Notes: generated by a model not told the origin, from the letters alone. 64,000 nt of DNA from VEQN01 sp036405975 (GCA_036405975.1 DASWWM010000034.1:1-64000), one strand, 5' to 3'. Shown: positions 30,898-38,232, counted from the stretch's first letter. Numbers and translations: made by a program.

Positions 30898-31797
30898 ATG
30901 ATCAAGATCAGCAAATCATCATTCCTCAAGGTATTCGGAAGGGTCTTTGAGGCGTACGAAAGAAAGTCAGGAATCTTTGCCGAGCATTCGGCGGAAGTCT
31001 CGGGTCCTCAGCACATTCATTGTCCGCAAGGCATTGAGCGGGGAAGCCCGGATCATCTGTACTGGCTGGCACTCGTTGCCATGTCAGACAGAAGGACAAA
31101 CAGCATGGTTTTATACCGGAACTTCGCAAAGATGTTCGGGGATAATCCCAGTTTGTTTGTCAGAGGCGTATTGTTGGAGGTTGAGACTGTAACCGTGCTC
31201 TTTCGCACATACAAGATTGCTTTGCCCGTAAGCGAAATAGCTTTCTTCATTGAGCGAAAAAGGCATTTGGATGAATGTTTCCGAGGCGATCCGCTTCTCA
31301 TATATGACTGCGTGAAGAACGTATCTGAACTTATGCGAAAGCTCAAGTCGATCGCTCGTTCTCGCGGAATTGGAAATATCTTTCCGGGAGCAAAAGAGAA
31401 AATCTTCTGCTTGCTCGCGATGTTTCTGAGAAAGTTCTCGGGACTGCAATTCGCCGATGTCGTTCCTGTCGACGTATGGGTCCAATCCATAAGTGTCTCT
31501 ACGAGAGTCGTGAAAGGGAAGGGCCGAATGAGCTTCGGTGGATTGGGTAAGCGCCTGCGACCCTTGATGCAGAAGGCATTCCTTCCGTATCTGGATGTTC
31601 CTGGTGCCACTGACGCAACCTGGATACTGGGGAAGTTCGGCTGCACTCTTTGTGCGGGTAAGGATATGACGACTCTCTGCCCTTTGTACGACATTTGTCG
31701 CGGTCCATTCGAGAGGCCGCGCAATCAGGTGTCGAACAAGCATGTCGGGATGGTCGAACTGCCTCCGAAGTATAAAAGAAGGTGTTCTGAAAAATGA
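30898..31797 (+). CDS. HhH-GPD-like DNA glycosylase with Cys cluster
   Basis: 299 residues. The core reads GNIFPGAKEKIFCLLAMFL followed by DVVPVDVWVQSI. This matches the helix-hairpin-helix with a Lys at the position of the catalytic Lys of EndoIII (LPGVGRK) and the conserved Asp of VDTHV, here 24 residues after the Lys. Near the end CTLCAGKDMTTLCPLYDIC gives four Cys spaced 2, 7 and 5, like an Fe-S cluster loop. Taken together it is probably a base-excision glycosylase/lyase, but the hairpin is degenerate and the N-terminal half is not recognised. It has a good Shine-Dalgarno (AGAAAGGGTG), unlike most genes here, and is bounded by terminators on both sides. Confidence 0.65.
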   Translation: MIKISKSSFLKVFGRVFEAYERKSGIFAEHSAEVSGPQHIHCPQGIERGSPDHLYWLALVAMSDRRTNSMVLYRNFAKMFGDNPSLFVRGVLLEVETVTVLFRTYKIALPVSEIAFFIERKRHLDECFRGDPLLIYDCVKNVSELMRKLKSIARSRGIGNIFPGAKEKIFCLLAMFLRKFSGLQFADVVPVDVWVQSISVSTRVVKGKGRMSFGGLGKRLRPLMQKAFLPYLDVPGATDATWILGKFGCTLCAGKDMTTLCPLYDICRGPFERPRNQVSNKHVGMVELPPKYKRRCSEK

Positions 31798-31800
31798 CAC

Positions 31801-31833
31801 AAGGCCCGCACAATTTTATGTGCGGGCCTTTTT
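31801..31833 (+). terminator. Terminator after the glycosylase-like gene
   Basis: AAGGCCCGCACA pairs with TGTGCGGGCCTT, loop ATTTTA, then TTTTT. Works for the convergent traX gene on the complement too. Confidence 0.85.
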
Positions 31834-31858
31834 AGTTCTTATTCTTCAGGTTGGGCAT

Positions 31859-32518
31859 TTAAATACATAAGTAGATCAGGGCGAGAATAATCATATTTGC
31901 TGGATAGAACCAGTAGAACCACCATCTCGATATCCGAGGACCCAAATTTCCGTTGTAGAACAAGATGGGCACGATGCCAAATACGGCAAATGCCTGGATG
32001 AGATTCAATCCGGTAAGAGAAATCCTTGCCGCTTCAAGGACGGGAATCGTTGTGAGGCTGGCAACTCCCGCATCTTTGCTCTTCAGATACAGTCCGCTTG
32101 CGAGTATGGTCAGTATTCCATATATGCCATACGACGCTCCACTCACATATGCAATTACGAGAATGATGATGTTCGTTGAGATTCGAAGTGGCAGGCTTTT
32201 GATTTTGTCCGCGGCAGCAAGCGCTGCGACTCCCAGGGCAAGGGTGAAGAAGATATTAAGTGAAAAGAAATCATACCCGCCTAATTCATGGAAATATTTA
32301 TAGGGAATCTGTGAGATGATCCCGAATAGAAAGAGCCGTCCGAAGTACTTGTTGCGATCCTTTGTTTTTGAGTACCCTTCTGCGATCAAGAAGGCGAATA
32401 GAGGGAAGGAGAGTCTGCCGATGATTCGCCATGCGATCTGTTCCGGGAAAAATAGAAATCCGATATGGTCGATGAGCATGGTGAGACATGCAAGGAGTTT
32501 CAGCTGGAGCGAATTCAT
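31859..32518 (-). CDS. TraX-family integral membrane protein
   Basis: 219 residues with about seven hydrophobic helices. The TraX signature is clear: LTMLIDHIGFLFFP, then WRIIGRLSFPLFAFLIAEGY, then RLFLFGIISQIPY. TraX acetylates F pilin in conjugative plasmids, and the wider family consists of membrane acyltransferase-like proteins. In this genome a link with the pilin-like proteins is possible but not shown. A TAAAAT box ends 9 bases before the ATG. Confidence 0.88.
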   Translation of the reverse strand: MNSLQLKLLACLTMLIDHIGFLFFPEQIAWRIIGRLSFPLFAFLIAEGYSKTKDRNKYFGRLFLFGIISQIPYKYFHELGGYDFFSLNIFFTLALGVAALAAADKIKSLPLRISTNIIILVIAYVSGASYGIYGILTILASGLYLKSKDAGVASLTTIPVLEAARISLTGLNLIQAFAVFGIVPILFYNGNLGPRISRWWFYWFYPANMIILALIYLCI

Positions 32519-32571
32519 GCACCCTTTATTTTACAATAAAAACCGCACAGAGATCTTGTGTCTGGCTGAGC

Positions 32572-32607
32572 AAAGAAAAGACCCGGCTCCAGCCGGGTCT
32601 TTTCTTT
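32572..32607. terminator. Perfectly symmetric bidirectional terminator
   Basis: A 17-base perfect stem, AAAGAAAAGACCCGGCT (32572-32588) and mate (32591-32607), with only CC in the loop. It lies between traX and repeat element B. Confidence 0.85.
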
Positions 32608-32626
32608 CCGTGCTGGGATACAGTCC

Positions 32627-32740
32627 TCTCCGACTACGTCGGCCGGTGAGTTTCGATTTCGCCCTCGTCCATCCTTCGTTGGACTCGGCTCAATAACGAA
32701 ACTCCTTTCTCGTCCTGACAGGAAACGCGCAGGCGTTTCC
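32627..32740 (-). repeat. tRNA-linked repeat element, copy B
   Basis: Downstream of tRNA-Val on the same strand. Minus strand order: hairpin GGAAACGC/GCGTTTCC with loop CTGC, then GTCAGGACGAGAAAGGAGTT, then an internal region and the hairpin CCGACGTAGTCGG (32630-32642). It matches copy A in order and in both end motifs. The rest of the 32519-32797 stretch holds only terminators. Confidence 0.6.
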
Positions 32741-32757
32741 CTTATCCCCGTAAAAGC

Positions 32758-32793
32758 AAAAATATAACCGAGCGTGAAGCCCGGTTATATTTT
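32758..32793 (-). terminator. Terminator of tRNA-Val
   Basis: AAAATATAACCG pairs with CGGTTATATTTT, 11-base loop, 5 bases from the tRNA 3' end; T run on the minus strand. Confidence 0.85.
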
Positions 32794-32797
32794 CGTG

Positions 32798-32870
32798 TGG
32801 GGGATACAGGACTCGAACCTGTGACCTTCTCAGTGTAAATGAGTTGCTCTACCAACTGAGCTAATCCCCC
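32798..32870 (-). tRNA. tRNA-Val (UAC)
   Basis: Acceptor GGGGGAT/ATCCCCC, D stem GCTC/GAGC, anticodon loop TTTACAC with UAC, T stem ACAGG/CCTGT, discriminator A. No CCA encoded. Confidence 0.95.
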
Positions 32871-32880
32871 GATGTCGACC

Positions 32881-32909
32881 ACTATACATCAAAGCCTTTC
32901 TAATTTCAA
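32881..32909 (-). promoter_or_regulatory. Promoter of tRNA-Val
   Basis: Minus strand TTGAAA (32904-32909), 17 bases, TATAGT (32881-32886), ending 10 bases before the tRNA. Confidence 0.8.
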
Positions 32910-32948
32910 ATTTTTGAAAACGGGCATTTGCGTGGTACTGTAACGTTA

Positions 32949-33743
32949 ATGACACAAATTGTGCCTAAAAATATAGAAATTCTCTTCGAAAATGACGATT
33001 TTCTGGCCATAAACAAGCCGGCTGGCCTTGTCGTGCATTCGGACGGAAAGACGGTTGAACCGAGCGTATGCGACTGGGTTCTCGAAAAGTACCCTGAAGT
33101 GAAAGGGGTAGGAGAGCCTTCTCGGCTCCCGGATGGCTCGATGGTTGATCGTCCTGGCATCGTTCACCGACTCGACCGAGACACTTCAGGCGTGCTTCTC
33201 ATTGTCAAAAATCAGCCCACTTTCGAGTTCTTCAAGGACCTGTTCAAGCGGCATGTTATCCAGAAGCGATACAATACGATCGTTTGGGGTGAGGTGAAGC
33301 TCGACAAGGGCAAGATTGACCGACCGATCGGTCGGAGCAAGAGCGACTTCCGGAAATGGTCTGCCGAGCGGTTCGCCCGAGGCGAGCTCCGAGAGGCATT
33401 GACCGAATATGAGGTTGCCAAGCGAATTGACCTCACTGATGACTCAGAGAGGGCTCAGCATGGCCATTCTTTCAAGAATAACCCTGAATTCATCCCTAAA
33501 TTCACCTTCCTGGATGTCTATCCGAAGACCGGCAGGACTCATCAGATCCGAGTCCATTTCAAGGCGATCAACCATCCGGTAGTAGGAGATGGCCTCTACG
33601 CTCCAAATCACCCGAAAGCGCTTGGTTTCGAACGGCTTGCACTCCATGCCCGATCTGTCGATTTTACTGCCCCTTCAGGTGACCGTGTGCTCATTGAGGC
33701 ACCTCTTCCGGCTGACTTCGAGGCCGCTTTACTTAATATATAA
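32949..33743 (+). CDS. RluA-family 23S rRNA/tRNA pseudouridine synthase
   Basis: 264 residues from the ATG at 32949 (MTQIVPKNIEILFENDDFLA). A longer start at 32928 has no supporting signal. The catalytic motif is HRLDRDTSGVLLIVK with the Asp nucleophile. The strand FENDDFLAINKPAGLVVH and the RNA-binding signature TGRTHQIRVHFKAINHPVVGD are also family-typical. No S4 domain is present, so it is the short RluA/RluC-core form. Which uridine is modified cannot be told. rplS follows after 23 bases. Confidence 0.92.
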   Translation: MTQIVPKNIEILFENDDFLAINKPAGLVVHSDGKTVEPSVCDWVLEKYPEVKGVGEPSRLPDGSMVDRPGIVHRLDRDTSGVLLIVKNQPTFEFFKDLFKRHVIQKRYNTIVWGEVKLDKGKIDRPIGRSKSDFRKWSAERFARGELREALTEYEVAKRIDLTDDSERAQHGHSFKNNPEFIPKFTFLDVYPKTGRTHQIRVHFKAINHPVVGDGLYAPNHPKALGFERLALHARSVDFTAPSGDRVLIEAPLPADFEAALLNI

Positions 33744-33766
33744 GGTCTGCTATATTGATGTCCCAT

Positions 33767-34210
33767 ATGACAGCTACAACTAAAACAGCTAAAAAGCCTG
33801 TAAAGCTCGCTTCCGACAAGGGTTCAAAACTCAAGGATTTCGACATGCGAGTGGGTGACACAGTACGAGTTCACCAGAAGATCCAGGAAAAAGGAAAGAC
33901 TCGACTCCAGGTTTTCGAAGGAATGGTCCTCGCTCGAAAGCACGGTGCTGAGAAGGGTGCTACGTTCACAGTTCGAAAGAACGCAGGAGGATACGGAGTA
34001 GAACGAATTTTCCCTCTCTTCTCTCCAATGATCGACAAGGTAGAAGTCGTTCGACGAGCCAAGGTCCGACGAGCTAAGCTCTACTACATCCGAGACAAGG
34101 CTGCTAAGGAAATCAGCAAGCGAATGAAGATGGAAATGATGCGAGCTGACAGCAATGACGTCCAGGTAGAAGAGGACGAAGCTCCAGCAGCAGAAGTTGC
34201 AGCTGAATAA
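33767..34210 (+). CDS. rplS: 50S ribosomal protein L19
   Basis: 147 residues from the ATG at 33767 (MTATTKTAKKPVKLASDKG). Earlier in-frame starts at 33755 (TTG) and 33758 (ATG) overlap or abut the TATATT box (33751-33756). The L19 core is typical: MRVGDTVRVHQKIQEKGKTR, FEGMVLARKHG, ATFTVRKNAGGYGVERIFPL and AKVRRAKLYYIRDK. The N-terminal Lys-rich 25 residues and acidic C-terminal tail (VEEDEAPAAEVAAE) extend beyond the usual 115. All 13 Arg codons are CGA. Confidence 0.95.
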   Translation: MTATTKTAKKPVKLASDKGSKLKDFDMRVGDTVRVHQKIQEKGKTRLQVFEGMVLARKHGAEKGATFTVRKNAGGYGVERIFPLFSPMIDKVEVVRRAKVRRAKLYYIRDKAAKEISKRMKMEMMRADSNDVQVEEDEAPAAEVAAE

Positions 34211-34220
34211 TCTCAATACG

Positions 34221-34256
34221 AAAAAGCCCCGCTCTGCTCTCAGACGGGGCTTTTTT
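34221..34256 (+). terminator. Terminator after rplS
   Basis: AAAAAGCCCCG and CGGGGCTTTTTT form the stem around a 13-base TCTG...CAGA loop that can pair further. Confidence 0.85.
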
Positions 34257-34302
34257 CTTTGCCAGTTCATGGTCGACTCAGGGCTGCGCTATCTGGCTAC
34301 GT

Positions 34303-34331
34303 TTGCAAAAGGGTCTGTTTTTATGTACTAT
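34303..34331 (+). promoter_or_regulatory. Promoter of tRNA-Leu
   Basis: TTGCAA (34303-34308), 17-base spacer, TACTAT (34326-34331), with extended -10 TG. The gene-free stretch 34211-34595 holds only this promoter, tRNA-Leu and two terminators. Confidence 0.75.
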
Positions 34332-34363
34332 TCCGTCACAAGCTGTTAGTTGGCTTGGGGAAT

Positions 34364-34447
34364 GCGCGGGTGTTGAAACTGGTAGACAAGCTACCTTGAG
34401 GTGGTAGTGCTCGTAAGGGCGTGGAGGTTCAAGTCCTCTCCCGCGCA
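34364..34447 (+). tRNA. tRNA-Leu (GAG)
   Basis: Class II tRNA. Acceptor GCGCGGG/CCCGCGC, anticodon stem CTACC/GGTAG with loop TTGAGGT giving GAG, variable arm TGCTCGTAAGGGCGT, T loop TTCAAGT. Reads CUC and CUU. Confidence 0.95.
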
Positions 34448-34451
34448 CAAT

Positions 34452-34488
34452 AAATAAAAGACCCAGATGAATTCTGGGTCTTTTATTT
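34452..34488 (+). terminator. Terminator after tRNA-Leu
   Basis: AAATAAAAGACCCAGA pairs perfectly with TCTGGGTCTTTTATTT, loop TGAAT. Confidence 0.85.
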
Positions 34489-34595
34489 ATCCATGATAGC
34501 GGGTGAAAAGCGGGGCTCCGAGAGGCTTGTCTTGTGAAGCAACTTCATAATCTAATCAATTGACCTTCATGTGAGGGGTGTATAATGAATCCATT

Positions 34596-35384
34596 ATGAT
34601 GCCACGAAAAAAATCAAAGCTTCTTGTTTCAGCTATCTTGCTCGTGCTGGCCGGACTCGTCACCCTTATCTTCATTCAGTCCCGCCGACCAAATGAGCTC
34701 CCTTCTAGCGTGCTCGGTGTCTCGTCATCAACTCCTGCTCTGACAGGGAACGTCAAGGTTGAAACTTCAAAGAATGAAACCGCGGATTACCAGACCGAGG
34801 TGAACATTCCACAGTTCGAGAATCCTGGCGATTCATTTGCACTTCAGCATATCAATAAGCAGATTAAGGATAATGTCGGACAGCTTGTCATGAATTTTAC
34901 CGAGGAGATACAGCAGATAAAAACCGAATCTCCCGACAGCCCTTTTAACGATCCGAGCCTTCCGAAGCATTCGCTCATGATCAAGGTCGCGAGCGCCAAA
35001 GAGGTTTCAGGGAAGTATTTCGTAGTAGAGCTTAAGGATTACTCATATGTCTCAGGGTCAGCGCATCCATTCACGGCCACCATTGCATATAACTTCGACC
35101 TCAAGACTGGTGATCTTATTGGACTGTCCGACATATACAAGGACAAGGCGCAATTCCTTCAGGCGGTGTCAACGTTCGCAAAAAAGGAGCTTCAGCCAAA
35201 ACTTGAATCCTTCTTCGAAGATGGGATTTCTCCGCAGGAGCAGAACTTCTCCGTCTACACTCTCGTGGAGGGCGGCATCCGATTCGTCTTTGACCAGTAC
35301 CAGGTTGCACCGTATGCGGCAGGGGAGCAGAGCGTAACCGTGCCTGCATCAGCGCTTGCCGGTCAGCTTAAAATCGCTCTGTAG
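34596..35384 (+). CDS. Membrane-anchored DUF4163/DUF3298 (RsiV-like) protein
   Basis: 262 residues from the ATG at 34596 (MMPRKKSKLLVSAILLVLAG). A TATAAT box (34581-34586) ends 9 bases upstream and excludes the earlier GTG at 34578. N-terminal transmembrane helix, then a DUF4163-like part (VNIPQFENPGDSFALQHINK to VELKDYSYVSGSAHPFTATI) and a DUF3298 part (FVFDQYQVAPYAAGEQSVTV). In RsiV this pair of domains is extracellular and binds lysozyme; here there is no sigma-factor-binding domain, so the binding partner is unknown. The motif GSAHP with DQYQVAPYAAG is characteristic. Confidence 0.88.
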   Translation: MMPRKKSKLLVSAILLVLAGLVTLIFIQSRRPNELPSSVLGVSSSTPALTGNVKVETSKNETADYQTEVNIPQFENPGDSFALQHINKQIKDNVGQLVMNFTEEIQQIKTESPDSPFNDPSLPKHSLMIKVASAKEVSGKYFVVELKDYSYVSGSAHPFTATIAYNFDLKTGDLIGLSDIYKDKAQFLQAVSTFAKKELQPKLESFFEDGISPQEQNFSVYTLVEGGIRFVFDQYQVAPYAAGEQSVTVPASALAGQLKIAL

Positions 35385-35489
35385 CTTTGCTTCGGTGAGC
35401 ATTCCTCGTCTCAAGGCCTCATTGCTGGCCATTTCTCAAAAGATTTGATATAACTGTGAGCACGCAATGGCTTCGGCCAAAGCGCATAT

Positions 35490-35561
35490 GGTGCCCATAG
35501 CTTAGTGGTAAAGCTCCAGTCTGTGGATCTGGCTACGAGAGTTCGATCCTCTCTGGGCACC
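35490..35561 (+). tRNA. tRNA-His (GUG)
   Basis: Begins with the extra G at -1 facing C73. Acceptor GTGCCCA/TGGGCAC, anticodon loop CTGTGGA with GUG, T loop TTCGATC. No complete CCA encoded. Confidence 0.93.
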
Positions 35562-35576
35562 CATTTTTTCACGCAT

Positions 35577-35608
35577 AAATCCCAGCTTCAAAACAGGCTG
35601 GGATTTTG
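35577..35608 (+). terminator. Terminator after tRNA-His
   Basis: AAATCCCAGC pairs with GCTGGGATTT, 10-base loop, T run TTTTG. Confidence 0.8.
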
Positions 35609-35658
35609 CGTTCCGAAAAATGGAGTGTGCCCGTATGGGTGCACCCATTCCGACATTT

Positions 35659-35678
35659 GCCCGCGCAAGCGGGCTTTT
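35659..35678 (+). terminator. Short terminator-like hairpin
   Basis: GCCCGC and GCGGGC around GCAA, followed by TTTTG. It stands in the 35609-35868 stretch between the tRNA-His terminator and element C. Confidence 0.6.
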
Positions 35679-35697
35679 GTATTGCATGGTTGACCAA

Positions 35698-35795
35698 GCA
35701 AGCACGGAGGTGCTTGCGGGAGAGGGTCGAAAGGGTTCTCCAGCATTTTCGAGAGGCGAGTCGCGTTGCCCTCACGCCTCCGACGATCATCGAGC
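35698..35795 (+). repeat. tRNA-linked repeat element, copy C
   Basis: Downstream of tRNA-His on the same strand. Hairpin GCAAGCAC/GTGCTTGC with loop GGAG, then GGGAGAGGGTCGAAAGGGTT, CATTTTCGAGAGGCGAG and CTCCGACGATCATCG. It shares the order of parts with copies A and B, though with less sequence identity. Confidence 0.5.
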
Positions 35796-35826
35796 TTTTG
35801 GATAGGCACCCTAAAAGAGAGCAGCT

Positions 35827-35854
35827 AAAACCCCGACCGCAAGGCCGGGTTTTG
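35827..35854 (+). terminator. Terminator-like hairpin before the NADAR gene
   Basis: AAAACCC and GGGTTTT enclose a GC-rich inner part (CGACCGCAAGGCCG). It ends just before the TATACT box of the next gene. Confidence 0.6.
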
Positions 35855-35868
35855 CTATACTTCCCCCC

Positions 35869-36342
35869 ATGGAACCAACACCTTCAAAAGAACCGGTACT
35901 ATTTTACGAGCGGGAATTCTACGTATTTTCAAACTTCTCAGCCTTCATGGTCGAATGGCAAGGCGTACTCTGGATGACGTCAGAGCATGCATATCAGGCA
36001 GCACATTTTACCGACCAGGGCATTATCGATGAAATCAAAGCTGCACGGTCAGCGCATGATTCGAAGAAGATTGTTGAGAAATATCAAGACAGGAAAAGGG
36101 AGGGGTGGAAGGAAATGAAAATCGCTGTGATGGAAGAAATTGTCAGAGCAAAGCTTTCGCAGCATCCGTACATTCTTAAGAAGCTTCTTCAGACTGAGGA
36201 CAGGGAAATCATCGAGAACTCTCCGAAGGATGCATTCTGGGGATGGGGCCTGAACAAGGACGGCGAGAATCATCTCGGAAAAATTTGGATGAAGCTGCGA
36301 GCGGAACTTCAGGCAGATGGCGCCGGCAATATTAATCAGTAA
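35869..36342 (+). CDS. NADAR-domain (YbiA-like) N-glycosidase
   Basis: 157 residues. Family motifs in order: FYVFSNFSAFMVEWQGVLWM, TSEHAYQAAHFTD, then the later AVMEEIVRAKLSQHPYILKK and the conserved end AFWGWGLNKDGENHLGKIWM. NADAR proteins cleave N-glycosidic bonds: some members hydrolyse riboflavin-pathway intermediates and others remove ADP-ribose from guanine bases. The catalytic Glu is probably the one in TSEHAYQ. A TATACT box (35856-35861) ends 7 bases before the ATG. It is followed after 20 bases by a nucleotide N-glycosidase gene. Confidence 0.9.
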   Translation: MEPTPSKEPVLFYEREFYVFSNFSAFMVEWQGVLWMTSEHAYQAAHFTDQGIIDEIKAARSAHDSKKIVEKYQDRKREGWKEMKIAVMEEIVRAKLSQHPYILKKLLQTEDREIIENSPKDAFWGWGLNKDGENHLGKIWMKLRAELQADGAGNINQ

Positions 36343-36362
36343 GACGGTACCAAAAGAATTAA

Positions 36363-36776
36363 ATGAAAATATATTTTGCAGGATCAATCAGGGGTGGACG
36401 GGATGACCAAGAGCTTTATTTCTCAGTCATTGCCGAGCTCCAGAAATACGGAACGGTACTCACGGAACATATCGGCGACAAGTCTTTAACTGGTTTCGGC
36501 GAGACGCAGCGAACAGATAAGGAGATTTTCGAAAGGGATATGGACTGGGTGCGAGAAGCTGATGTGGTTGTCGCTGAGGTTACAACTCCGAGCCTTGGGG
36601 TCGGATACGAATTGGGTCAGGCCGAAGCGATGGGCAAGCCGGTTCTTTGCCTTCATAGAGAAGTCGAAGGGAAGAGACTTTCTGCGATGCTTGCAGGCAA
36701 TGACTATTTCACCATTAAGAAGTATGCAAATCTTGATGAGGCGAAGTCGGTCATGAGTGAGTATTTCAGCAAGTAG
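36363..36776 (+). CDS. DNPH1/nucleoside 2-deoxyribosyltransferase-family nucleotide N-glycosidase
   Basis: 137 residues. Very close in pattern to human DNPH1 (RCL): it starts MKIYFAGSIRGGRDDQELYF, then YGTVLTEHIGD, then VREADVVVAEVTTPSLGVGYELGQA with the catalytic Glu in GYELG, then LSAMLAGN and a C-terminal helix. DNPH1 hydrolyses 2'-deoxynucleoside 5'-monophosphates to a free base and deoxyribose 5-phosphate, removing damaged dNMPs such as hydroxymethyl-dUMP. Probably in one transcript with the NADAR gene upstream. Its terminator is shared with the convergent DUF4230 gene. Confidence 0.9.
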   Translation: MKIYFAGSIRGGRDDQELYFSVIAELQKYGTVLTEHIGDKSLTGFGETQRTDKEIFERDMDWVREADVVVAEVTTPSLGVGYELGQAEAMGKPVLCLHREVEGKRLSAMLAGNDYFTIKKYANLDEAKSVMSEYFSK

Positions 36777-36799
36777 ATCTGGCTCGGTGCAACATAACG

Positions 36800-36837
36800 A
36801 AAAAGGCGATGCTTCGATTGAGGCATCGCCTTTTTTC
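36800..36837. terminator. Bidirectional terminator
   Basis: AAAAGGCGATGC pairs with GCATCGCCTTTT around TTCGATTGAG. The loop is the reverse-complement form of the one at 2272 and 10549. Confidence 0.85.
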
Positions 36838-36860
36838 TTGTCCGGCTCGGTTCGCTCCAC

Positions 36861-37469
36861 TTACTGACAAAGCGCCTGCGGGATGTATACCGTCACTTCG
36901 TCAAAGCCTGCCGTGGCAAAGAGTGCTTTGAGCTGCTTCCGAGCATTATCTGAAGCCGTTTCTAGAATATTTGCAGCGCATGCATCCTGTCGGATCGCTC
37001 TCTCCGCTTCGGCCCGTGCCTTAGACTCGAGATCCTTTCCGTCTCGCGAGAGAATCCCTTGCTTTCGGTCATAGACCCGAGTCTTTTCATTGTCGAGTTT
37101 TGTCACGAGGATTTCTGGGGCAGGGAGGCTGATTGTAAGCTTTCCATCATCGACCTCAACGTCCTTGTCTGCTAGCTTCTTGAGATCGAATCCTGCGATA
37201 ATCTCAGCGTGCGCGATGAGAAGGATTCGATCTCCATACAAGATGTTCGAGAAGAAATTCCCTTTCTGCCCTCCTTCGATGATCTTCTCCATGGTAAACG
37301 AAGAGGTCTCAAGCCTGCCGAGCTCCCGAATTTCCTTCACGACCGAGCTTTGGCTCAGGTTCATGCCTGACGATCCGCCGAATATGAACTGACCGATTTT
37401 GTAAGAGCAGAAGAGGAATAATAGGATTGCAGCCAGTACCGCTATGATTTTCAAAATGGTCTTATACAT
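36861..37469 (-). CDS. DUF4230 membrane-anchored protein
   Basis: 202 residues. Transmembrane helix at about 5-27, then the DUF4230 domain: VVKEIRELGRLETSSFTMEK, YGDRILLIAHAEIIAGFDL, KLTISLPAPEILVTKLD and ARKQLKALFATAGFDEVTVY. The domain is common in bacterial surface proteins, function unknown. A TATGCT box ends 6 bases before the start. Convergent with the DNPH1-like gene and divergent from the next anchored protein. Confidence 0.85.
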   Translation of the reverse strand: MYKTILKIIAVLAAILLFLFCSYKIGQFIFGGSSGMNLSQSSVVKEIRELGRLETSSFTMEKIIEGGQKGNFFSNILYGDRILLIAHAEIIAGFDLKKLADKDVEVDDGKLTISLPAPEILVTKLDNEKTRVYDRKQGILSRDGKDLESKARAEAERAIRQDACAANILETASDNARKQLKALFATAGFDEVTVYIPQALCQ

Positions 37470-37554
37470 GCATTAAGCATAATCTCAGTCAGGCTGTGAG
37501 TAAAGCGTGTTCCTTGTGGCTCTCTCTGCTATATAATATCTCTCATACAGCTCT

Positions 37555-38193
37555 ATGAATACGAATCCGCAAAACTTGCTCCAGGCGGCAACCAAGGTTG
37601 CCCTTCTTCTCGTCATATTCGGATTCTTTCCGGTATTCCTCGCCGTCGTCGTCTATAACTACAACAACAACGCTTCTTCCTTGGTTCAGATAACTTCTGC
37701 ATTGGACGAGGAATACAGCAAGGCTTCCTCAAGTCTGGTGGTGCTTACTCAGGAGCAGGCAGACATCCTTCGACGGATCAATCAGTTCTCAGTCGGTGTC
37801 TGGGTAGACAAATCCGATCAGAAGGCACGGACAATCATCAATCCGGACAATACCTTCTCGGAATATGAGGACAAGAGCAAGACTGCATACGGTACATGGC
37901 GTGCCAAAGTCGTCTCCGACAGGAACGAGGCTGGGGAGACACAGGCAAGGTACATGCTCCAGAAGAATCATCTCGGAGGGAACAAAAAAGTATCGGTTCT
38001 ATACGAAATTATCCAGCTTGATGAAGAGACATTCGTCCTTAATACTATTGCCCGTGGAAGCACGGAAGACTTGAACAGGGCATTCGATTCGGCAACCGGA
38101 ACGGATACCATTTACAGGCTCCGATCAGGGGGCGGTCAGGGAACTGTTACCCTTGAGAAGGACAAGGAACCGTTCGATCAGCGCCAGGAATAA
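37555..38193 (+). CDS. Membrane-anchored protein of unknown family
   Basis: 212 residues. Transmembrane helix near 14-36 (ALLLVIFGFFPVFLAVVVY), a helical stretch (EEYSKASSSLVVLTQEQADI), then a beta-rich domain (FSVGVWVDKSDQKARTIINP, SKTAYGTWRAKVVSD, KKVSVLYEIIQLDEETFVLN) that reads like a lipocalin-type or copper-resistance-type small barrel by strand pattern only. No family recognised. It is upstream of the PAP2/uppP pair, but a TATACT box near 38221 suggests that those can be transcribed separately. Confidence 0.6.
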   Translation: MNTNPQNLLQAATKVALLLVIFGFFPVFLAVVVYNYNNNASSLVQITSALDEEYSKASSSLVVLTQEQADILRRINQFSVGVWVDKSDQKARTIINPDNTFSEYEDKSKTAYGTWRAKVVSDRNEAGETQARYMLQKNHLGGNKKVSVLYEIIQLDEETFVLNTIARGSTEDLNRAFDSATGTDTIYRLRSGGGQGTVTLEKDKEPFDQRQE

Positions 38194-38232
38194 GCCTGAG
38201 CCTCGCCTCGGCGCTTGTAGTATACTGTCGGT

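Noticed and set aside
31053..31800. Two overlapping leftward frames of over 220 codons
   Set aside because: They lie opposite the glycosylase-like gene, which has a Shine-Dalgarno, catalytic motifs and terminators on both sides.
35569..35977. Several short frames around tRNA-His
   Set aside because: They cover the tRNA, terminators and repeat copy C on both strands; no start signals or conserved domain.
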